NCBI GenBank assembly: GCA_021396245.1
Contig: WNYE01000011.1
Location: 372,001-436,000, forward strand
Source: Sporothrix humicola
Lineage: Eukaryota > Ascomycota > Sordariomycetes > Ophiostomatales > Ophiostomataceae
Reading direction: 5' to 3'
Length of the DNA: 64,000 nt
In this document: positions 55,316 through 64,000 of the stretch, one piece after another
How positions within the stretch are numbered: the first letter of the stretch is position 1
Layout of the letters: each line of letters begins with the position of its first letter
The notes under the pieces: generated by a model
Database searches by the model: none
The model's input: only the letters and a program-made list of their open reading frames with translations
Told to the model about the DNA's origin: nothing
Made by a program: the position numbers and the translations under genes

Positions 55316-58300
55316 TGTGTGAGGGCGGAGTTGTGAAAGGAGATGTTAAGAAGAAAGAAGAGGATGATACGCTTGTGAGTCGCTCGCGTGAAATCCGGGG
55401 AAGTCGTCGGGCGCGTGGTGGTATTCGCTTGATTTTAAAAGGGGGTCGCAGCTTGGCGGAGCTCCGAGTCTAGACGTCTAGCTTCAGCCTTGGTCGAGGA
55501 GGAAAGCAGGAGAAGTCAAGAGTCGCGAAAGGTCCTGTCGACAGACGATGGCGACATCCAAGCTTTGCGGCGTCCGAGTAGTTTGCTTGTTCCAAGAAGG
55601 AGCTCGTTTTCGCAGTTTCACGAAACTGGACTTTCAGCTCCCTAGGTTTCAGCCGCAATGAGCTGGGCCTGCAATGTCGAGCCTCGATTCGGGGTAGGGC
55701 CAGACTAGGCAAGTCTGGGGAGGTTGAGGCTCTGTTGCGTGTTGGGAGTTGTCGAGACAAAGGCGAGTCGTAACGATCGTAGAATGGTTGTCGACTGTGA
55801 ATGTTGTGAAGCGGATGTCGAGGGATGAGGGAGAACACGATCGGCGCTGGAGACAAAAAGAAAAGAAGAGAAACCGAAAAGAAGCTGGAAGGAAGAAAAG
55901 AACGTGTTCAGGGCACGAGGAGTCGACACGAGGAGCTCCACATTTGAATTACAGGGAGTTGTGTCGAGAATGCAACGGAAAGCGAGCGTGGGCTAACACA
56001 GCGAACGTGATGATGAAATTCGAGATCCAAGGTGTAGGAGAAAGAGATGAAATGAAATCGTTCGTCGCAAAAGAAATGAGGAAAGAATACGGAGGCAACT
56101 GGGGGCGAACAGGTGAAACCGAAAATAGGGACAAAACAAGGAAGAGGCCAGAAGAAGAGGGTGCAGAGGGTGCTCGCAAATGGCTGAAGGCTGTTGGCTC
56201 CTGCCAGAACATTGCCCCAAGGCAGATCGAGGATCCGCTACAGCTCAGCCACGATTTCCCTCTTTCCTTTTCTTGGGTTTCTTGGGTCTCCTGTGCTCTT
56301 GGGGACCTTCATTGACATAACACATAACAGACAACTCCGTGCTGCATGCAAGACGTCACCCTGTCAAAATGTCTCCTTTCCTTTCCTCCATGACACAATT
56401 GTTCAGGCTGTCTCCGAGTCTAGTCGAGTCTATTTTATTCTTTCTGTCCCCTCCGCCATTTTCGTTGCGTTCCCCAGCCAGTCTTCCTTATGTGCTGATG
56501 TTTTGTGGGAAGCCCCCAGGAAATCCAATTGAAACGACGAAACGCAGCTACCGTGTAATTACAGACAGGCCCTGGCTCTGCGCAAAATACAGAAACCCAG
56601 CCACCTCCCCTGCTGCACATCCTTATTCAAAATACCACTCTAATGGGAGTAAGGTGGATAAATACGTTGTATACGTACGACGTAGAGTAAAAAGACCGTT
56701 GACGGACAACCTGCACCTGGCATCTCGAATTCATTTAGGCTCACAAATTCAGGGCTGGATGTTCCCCACGGGCAGAAGAGGAAAAAGTAACAAAAGGAAA
56801 AACAAGCAAAATAGTAACAAAAGTATAGACACAACCTTGAGCCAATACAGTGGGAAATGGCGGGTTGTGGATGGTCAATAAAAAGCCAAAATGCTAAAAG
56901 CCAACAAGCCTCCGCCACAGTCGACCCGCGCCAACTTTTTACAGTGGTCCAGCAAAATCAGCACAGGAAAAAAAGCCAGCACAATCCATGATCGACGCCC
57001 CCTGGTCAATTTTTTAGGAGACAGGGGTCCTGTTTTCGGGCAGCTCGTACCGGGCAAGTACCGACCGTCGAGGAGAGCACAGATCCCCCTCAAATAATGA
57101 TGATAAATACAAAATTGAGTTGTCGAGATACTTCCAGAAATGTCAGCTTATCCTGTCTGCGTAGATATTCAGGGGCCTCGTGGGACAAGACCAGCAAGAC
57201 GTTTACCTCCTCCGTGGAAGAAGCTGAAGCTGAAGCTGGGTCGCTCCGTGAGAGCTAGGAATCTCGCGATTCCGGGGGCTTGGACAGCATCGCCAGTGAA
57301 AGGAACAGCTGTCGTCCATAAACACCGTTAAAAGGTGAAAAGGAACTGCTGTCATGTCAGCGAACGAGGCACAATAGGGCGCCGCCAGAATGAAAATAAC
57401 CCAACCCTGCGGTTACCTTCCTTCGTGGAGAAGAAGTCGACTGTTATTAATTCAAAATCCACTCCAGCAATACAGCTACGGCATCTCGTAAGGCGCAAGG
57501 TGAGAAAGGAGGGAAAGAGGATCTGCTGCGGGACGTCCAGAACGCAACCGTGGCGTGCAAACTGGAGACGAGGGAGATTCTCGAGGTGAGCAAGCCCAGC
57601 GTTGCACTTCCTGTTCGATTTCCGGGACTTTTGGACTGTCGTGGCTTTGCAGTGAAAATGCCCCTTTTCACCTTTTCGCGTTTCTACAGCGCTGTTGTTA
57701 GCCGGCACGTTCCTGGCCAAAGAGAGGCGCCAGTAAAGTGAGCCAGTGAGAAAAGCTTGTTTTAGCTGTGGCTAGTGCTGTTTTTAAGGCAGGGATAAAA
57801 ATAGAAACACGCCGGCACCAAATCAGCACGGCCAAATCCAGCTTCCAGAGTTACAGTTGCAGATGTGCTGTTCGGCACGAGGCGAACTCGACAGTAAGAA
57901 CAAGGCATTGTGTCATCGGAAAGTGTAAGACCCGGGAAACAAAATAGAACAAAAGAATGGAAGGGGAAGCTTTATATCATTATTTATAATTCACTATGGA
58001 AAACTAAATAAACAAAACATGTACCATAAAAACCAACGGACTTTAACATTTTACATGTGCACAAACAGTTCCACCTCCACACTTGATATGAATTCTCCTT
58101 TCACTCATCGACCTTTTCTTGGTATCTTTAATCTTTCGCAACAGACAAAGTAAGCCATAAACACTACACATCGATAGTTTCCGATCCTTCGTTATCTCCA
58201 CATCCAATCGAACAACTGAAATGCACCAAGAGCCATGTCTTGGGCAACATTCTGCTGGACACACAAAGTTTGATCCCGTAGGCAAATGAGGCGGGAACTA

Positions 58301-58600
58301 GTCAAGTAGGAATCGACACCATGAGGGTAGAGCTTCTTGTCCATTCAACAAGTCATTGATACGTTGCAAGACCGCTACCAAAGGTGACGGCCAGCAAATC
58401 TTCCCCGTCACAAATATGAGTCCCATCAGCCATGGTCCTTAACAAGGGCAGATGTCGTTTCCTGTCTTGACGGGACAAAGCCGTGGCATCGAAGCTTGCG
58501 AGGTTTCCCAGTGTTGGCCGCCAAGATCTGCTGGCAGAGTAGTATCATCTAGGTCATCGGTATTGAAGTGTTCAACCGGCGCAAATTCTAATGTAAAACA
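55316..58600. other. gene-poor region, no supported gene
   Basis: The left end is the promoter of the sensor-like gene. The rest is made of short frames without motifs; GC falls from about 57.9 kb on. I see no RNA gene. Confidence 0.45.
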
Positions 58601-59704
58601 TGTTATGTCACCATGCGGCTGCACACGGCCGGCAGGCTGCATGTGACGATGCTAAGTTGACCTTTAAAGGAGAGGCGTGTTCTAGTGATTTGCGTGAGCC
58701 GGTTTGTTATGTCAAGACACGTCCCTTTTTTTGTTATTCCCAAAGAATAGGTGGTGACGACAGCCGTCCGCCGCAAAGTAAGACAAATGTTTGAAGAGCG
58801 TAAATTTGTGCAGACAAAGTGCTCATAACAATGGCGCACTGTTGTGAATCTGTGTACAAGTTCGACAATGTCCTTCAAGTTGGTTTGCATTATTGAGACG
58901 GCACTTTCACGGCGGCTGCAAAAGTCTTGCAGCTTGTTTTGGTTTTCGGCCGTCAACATACAGCCTCCTGTAGGCTTTGTTGCTGCCTTTACCGGGGCCC
59001 TGACCACACGGACAGGTGTGAAAGCGGCGAGTAAACAGGCCAGTGTCATAAGTGCACTGCTCTCCGGTTGTTAAGAATCGCTGTGCGGTGTGGTGTTCCC
59101 AGCCAAGGCACCTTTGCTGATAGGATAACCAGGGCCGTGTAATACTTCTCTCGTCCAGCCTCATAATGAAAACATAAATGACAGTTTTGCAATGAATGTC
59201 AAACTATGGCCGATGGAAGGAAGCTCAACTCCCTGTCAAGAAATGTGTGAAGTATCGTGGAACGGGCCGGGCTTTTGGCCTTACGTGCTGGTACTCTCAT
59301 TTATTCGGGGGAATATTGATCTGCCTCTGCAATACCATTGTGCTTTGTGGGTTTTATTTTTATTTTTTTCTCTTCCCACGGGCCGAGTTGGAGGGCATGA
59401 CCCATGGCCAGGGCATCCTCGAAGGTTAAAGTATTTGTGTTGGTGCTGGTCCCATTAAGCTAATCAGTATCCGTTTTGTCATCCGTGGAGAAAGCAATGG
59501 ACTGTCTCCGTAGTCAATTTCTCAACTTCTGGTTGTCGCCTATAACGTCACAATATCTGCTCGTCATATATGGCTCATCGGACTGGTTTGTAGAAAGGCT
59601 TATGGTATTCTAGGAAATGGCTGTATTGTGCCTTTTGCCATGTCCTCTTTCTCCATGGTGTCATAACCAAGACGTCGATCTAGGTGGTCTGCCTTTTGGG
59701 CCAG

Positions 59705-60740
59705 CTAGACTGCCATCGCGAACAAGAATCCACTGGGCCTCAAAGTATGGTGGTCTGTCCTTGTGACTTTCAGGTATGTATCAAAGAACACTTTGGCAGA
59801 CGAAGTTGGAGTGATATCGTCAATGTTGAACTGGTGTAGCACGGACACGATCATTAGCAACGATGGATAAATGTGGTTGAAGCAGTGATGGATCTTCCTC
59901 GGCCGATCCATGCTGTTAGCTCCATATTGGGCGGTCACCAAGGCCACGAGATCATCGGACTCTGTCATCTTATTCTTATATCATACTTGGCGACAGTCAT
60001 GTCTGATGGGTCCAGGCGTGCGTCCCAATTACAGAAACGTGCGGCAAGATGTATTCACTGTCCTGTCCTAGAGTAACACAAACACATGGCGTACTGTGTG
60101 GAGGATCCTGCAAAGGTGAAAATCATCCTTCAGTTGTCTCTCCAATATGTGCACAAAGAAATTTGTTGGCGGAGGAAGTTAACAGCAAGGCTAAATGTCG
60201 AGCGGTATGTGTTGGCCTGGCTGTCCACGATACCTAAAATCCGCCTTGGTGAGAAAGAAAGCCGGCGAGGCTGGGAGGTCTAAACGGACACTGGCAGCCC
60301 ACAAAGCCCTTGTCATCGCTTTCGCGGACTTTTTGTCAGTGTTCTTATCCCCCACGATGACTGCCTCGATTTCATTGACCTGGCCGGCTTGTCATCTTCA
60401 AAAGGAAGGCACTATCAATGCATGACAGGCAGACGAGGTATTACTATGTGATACCTGGCATCCAGCAAACGATCGAAGCTATACACAGTAGCTTCGACTT
60501 TTTTTCATCGCCGAGTGGTTGATGAGTATCTACCTCTTCGGTTATGCGGTTTGGTGCTCGTCAGTGCCGCTTCACGCCTCATCCTCGCAGCCCCCGTGCA
60601 CAAAGCACGGGGACCTCATCTACTCCGCCAGGCGGTGAAGTCTGTCGGGCGTTTTCCACATCCATTGCCTCTTGGATATTGGTTTCAGGGACATCATGGA
60701 ACCACAAGACCCACGATGGTACCAGGTCTTGTCAGGCGTA
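59705..60740 (-). pseudogene. degenerate coding-like segment, unidentified
   Basis: Minus-strand frames carry protein-like blocks separated by stops and frame changes: around 59705-59968 a His/Asn/Ile/Phe-containing block, around 60180-60360 an acidic then basic helical block, and around 60590-60700 a Pro-Glu-Thr-Asn-Ile-Gln-Glu-Ala block. Several of the stops are TGA at positions where CGA would read Arg. I do not recognise the family. The orientation matches the copia-like relic to the right, so both may belong to one decayed element. Confidence 0.35.
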
Positions 60741-62526
60741 AATTTCAGCGATAATGTGGTGTGGAGTCCCAGTAGACAGTTTTGATATCCAGCTGCAGTC
60801 TGTGGTAAATTTATGGCTTGTATGTTACCAAAATGAAAGTTTGTCGTGACAATAGCTTGTCATAAAGCCATAACGAGGCGCAAACAATATCACTTGACGC
60901 ATAGCCAAATCAGGTCTTGCGTAAGTATCGAAGCTGCAGGTGGACTCTGGGAACAGCTTCAAGGAGGGGCCACCACATAAAACAACAGAATAACTTGTTG
61001 CCATTTGCAAAGTTGGCACAGAAACAGGCGATGGACTGGTGTTCTCCTCTCTGCACGCACAGTACAACATAATGAATAGAGAAAGAAAATCAACCTTTAT
61101 AAAAACTCTCGCAATGCCCCTGTAGGTGACAAGAGAGGGAAAAGATGCCACTTTATATCAAATGTCTGGATCTTTTTCCTGGAGTGGTATTGAAAAAGTT
61201 GGTAGGCTCGTTATTTGAAACCACGAGCCTCAACGGAGTGGGACGCATTTGATTATGATGCATTCGATCTCAAAACGCTCCAAAGTTTGGGACAAACATA
61301 CTCGTTGAGCCACCAGGCAGAGCATCAGTAACACAGGGTATTAGGCTCACGTCATGTCGGATTATCTTCTTGTGAGAAGCAAGCCTCGTTGTGACGACGT
61401 ATCAGTGGCCATAAATCTTCACGTATGTGTTTGCAGCACATGCTGTTCTTCTCATTGCCTGTGCAGAGAGCTATGGCCACAATCGTTCACGGCACGGCAA
61501 CGGTTCAACTGTCTCTTGACCAAGGTCATCCCATGCCGAATTCTCCCTCGCCCAAAGCCAACTGATCAGCAGTGTATGTTTCCGTCGCTGATGGCTTATG
61601 GCTGTCACGCTCAGCCGAATCATCGAAATCTTTGTTTCAATCCGACTTTTTGGACAGAACCTGTCCTGCTCGATAGATCACGGTTGTGTTTGCTCTGTTG
61701 AAGATCTGCTAGGAGTGCTAATTACCCAACGGTGCTCTCCGAGCGAAGTCTTATGGCGAGACGTTCAGTTTATTGTCGCCGAAGTTGCCGTTGCCGGTGC
61801 AGTGTCAGCGGGGAGTAAGTATGGGACATGCACTGGTGACTCTTACGAGATCCCCGTCCTCCGGTACCAAGCCTCGATCTTGATATAGCCCATCCACTAC
61901 ATTCAGTACGGCGCTGGAGTCGCTTGTGAACACCATTTGGGTGTGTGTTGATATGTTATCGGGATGGTGCCACAAAGTAGCAAAGAAGAACGCATGTGTT
62001 GACTTTGACGTCAAGGCTCTCATCGATGTGCCATATTTCGATATGAGGCGTCCCACTTGCTATTTCAATGTTTATACACAAAGTTTGGCACTTTATGAGC
62101 ATCGGTTGGCCTCTGTCCAGGGTGCACATAGGAGTGCTAATATATGCTGAATAGATTTTGCGGTCTGGACATTGCGCAAGGGTTATTTTCACCGCATTAT
62201 CGCATTATCGCGGTAGTGAGGTCATCGCCATTTTGCCGTTGTTTTACTTGCCAGTGGGAATGGTATCATATAGCAGAGACGAGGTGTGATGGCTTCATCA
62301 AACTGGCGAAGCTCTGAGCGATCGTTTCGGTTTCCAGAGCAATGTTTTATTGCAAACTGGGTGATCGCAGCAGACTCTGCTTGCACTCGGTCGTTTGCCG
62401 AGATCAGAGCTGCGTTATGAAGGATGCAAGTTGTGGTTGCAGAGACAGAGACGTGATGTCTTGAAAGGAACTGATGTCACCCGTCAGTCCAAGGAAAGTT
62501 TGTCAGAACAGGGTATAAAGAAATGA

Positions 62527-62586
62527 GCGACCCTCTGGGCAACCCTCTGAGCGACCCTCTGAGCGACCCTCTGAGCGACCCTCTAC
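62527..62586. repeat. 12-bp minisatellite, five copies
   Basis: Five head-to-tail copies of GCGACCCTCTGA with single-base variants in the first, second and last copies. It lies in the decayed right-hand region, outside any intact gene. Confidence 0.9.
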
Positions 62587-63115
62587 AGCATCGCAAAGCT
62601 CGGTGTCTATGCGGCGGGGAGGATAATACACTTTCTGTCGTCTTCAAAAGTGTGTAAAGTGATGATGCCTGGACATACGGCCGCGAGTTGCGTATGGGAT
62701 GTAAGGCCCGTTCCAAGGTTTTGAGGTTTTTGAGGTTTTGAGACAGCAACATATTTTGTTAGCGCCAAGCTGAACATCACCAAATACCGTTGTCCTTGTT
62801 CTTTAGACGACAGGTGACAACCATTGAGCTTTCTTTGACAGGTACGTGACAAAGTTGTGTTGTCTGTCGAAAGAAAAAGATAAAGGGCGCGTAGACACCC
62901 GTGGTAGTGACAGTATTTTCAGTGCAACAAGCCATAACAAATGATGAAAATAATGCTCATGACTAGGGGTAGCAAAGTGTGGCTATCACCTCTGGCAATC
63001 CTCATAGATCCTGAATTGTTTCTGTACGTCATCACGAGGTGACGCCTCACTGTTGTCTTCTGTTATGGAACGATGCTGCGCGACGGAGAATGGTGACCTG
63101 CCTCCAATTCACTCA

Positions 63116-63892
63116 TATTGCCTCGAAATATTCCGAATAGCGTGGTAGCACCAAAGTCTCATGAAACTCCACGGGAAAGACTCCGGAAAGTCCTTCTGTG
63201 TCATTGAAATACACGTAGAAGATTCTGCCGTGAAGGCGGTACCCAACCAGCGTCATGACCGTTGGCACCGCTATTGACAAACTTGCCGCATGTCCGGTTC
63301 TCGTTCTTGATGAAAATGAAGCTTTGCACCCATAGACTCGGAGGTGTTTGATATAGCAGTTGGGTCAGAGATGATCAATCAGTACAGGTTGGTAGAGAGA
63401 GTGCCTGGACTTCTTGGATACGTCTGTTGTGATTTCGTTCCAAAGGCACACTTTGTCCTCCAGAATAGTGTGTATGTACGGCACGGAGTGTCCTTGATCA
63501 AAAGCTGCTTCGGGTTGTTTGGTTAGGTACACCTCAAAAATGATGTCCATGTTGAAAGCAGGTTTACGGCCACGACGTCTTGCGAACAACGCAATGATAA
63601 ATTCGTCGGCGATGTCTTGCTGACGGTATTTTGGTCACATTGATCCTTCAGTCTCGAAGGAGCCGTAGTGCTTCTGCTCATTGAGTCTCATCTTTGTGAG
63701 TCTTTCTGGAAGTTGTTGTTTTGCTTTTGGCAGGCCGTTGATACAAGACTGCCATCTTGGCCGAAGAAAACTGCTGTTGGCCCCAGAAGGATACGTACTG
63801 CGTGCTTCCTCCGGACAAAGTCTTGTCGATTCTATGGGAGAAGAAGAAGTATGTTCCCTGATATGCTGAGGCCAGGGGCTGACTGGGCCCAA
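63116..63892 (-). pseudogene. Ty1/copia-like integrase-region relic
   Basis: A 259-codon minus-strand frame is open apart from TGA at 63635-63637 and 63365-63367 and ends at TGA 63113-63115. It contains Pro-Asn-x-x-x-x-Lys-His-Leu-Arg-Val-Tyr-Gly-Cys-Lys-Ala, then about 30 residues later Leu-Val-Gly-Tyr-Arg and Ile-Phe-Tyr-Val-Tyr, a pattern seen at the end of Ty1/copia integrases. No long terminal repeat, protease or reverse-transcriptase motif was identified. In each internal TGA the surrounding residues suggest a former CGA arginine. The copy is non-functional, and the family call is tentative. Confidence 0.4.
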
Positions 63893-64000
63893 AGTTGGTC
63901 AAGACGGCATCACTCGCCAAAGTCTTGATTGGGTGAGTTTGGCAACATTTCCTCATCAACGTTCTCTGTAAACGCACATGACTTGACGAAGACGAGCAAG

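Larger units (their letters stand above)
58600..64000. other. decayed, repeat-like right-hand region
   Basis: About 5.4 kb without an intact gene, of lower GC than the gene-rich parts, containing the relic segments and minisatellite listed separately. Other minus-strand fragments (for example 61805-62056) are also protein-like but unidentified. The region continues past the window edge. Confidence 0.5.

Overview
The window reads as nuclear DNA of a filamentous ascomycete, most likely a Sordariomycete-type Pezizomycotina. Coding regions are GC-rich at third positions, introns are 49-115 nt with GT-AG ends and CTAAC/CTGAC-like branch points (one 331-nt 5' intron is inferred), and the gene content is fungal: Zn2Cys6 regulators with an exact CX2CX6CX6CX2CX6C cluster, cutinase, S1/P1 nuclease, an MFS sugar porter and an ABCC pump. 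I cannot assign genus or species from the sequence alone.

Layout. 1-7 kb: a Kex2-type secreted cysteine-rich protein, a frame-shifted aldehyde-dehydrogenase-like relic and an intact S1/P1 nuclease. 7-12 kb: a TRI12-like MFS pump and a protein-kinase-like gene, each open from end to end except for one in-frame TAG. 13.8-24.1 kb: a compact accessory block with a cutinase, two tail-to-tail paralogous FAD oxidoreductases, a sugar/quinate-type MFS transporter, a P450 carrying three in-frame TAG codons, and a Zn2Cys6 regulator divergent from the P450. Substrate oxidation, transport and a local regulator sit together as in fungal catabolic or specialised-metabolism clusters, but the substrate is unknown. 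24.4-31.5 kb: conserved genes, namely tRNA-Thr(AGU), Mediator subunit 22, Pus1 pseudouridine synthase with two usable starts, and a 1087-residue ankyrin protein. 32.8-44.2 kb: a secreted galactose-binding-like protein, a second Zn2Cys6 regulator, a long gene-poor stretch, a secreted cysteine-rich protein and a membrane-anchored quinone-oxidoreductase-like MDR protein. 45.4-50.8 kb: a full-length ABCC transporter with a polyglycine insert. 54.3-55.3 kb: a single-pass cell-surface protein. 55.3-64 kb: no intact gene; the right end has decayed, coding-like minus-strand sequence, probably a Ty1/copia-like relic whose reading frame is broken by TGA codons.

The most notable pattern is that three neighbouring accessory genes (MFS, kinase-like, P450) keep full-length reading frames without indels and are broken only by TAG codons, five in all. 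Most intact genes here terminate with TAG, so a general reassignment of TAG is unlikely. Recent C-to-T or G-to-A mutation (RIP-like or ordinary) of CAG or TGG codons is the simplest explanation; programmed readthrough is the alternative to test.
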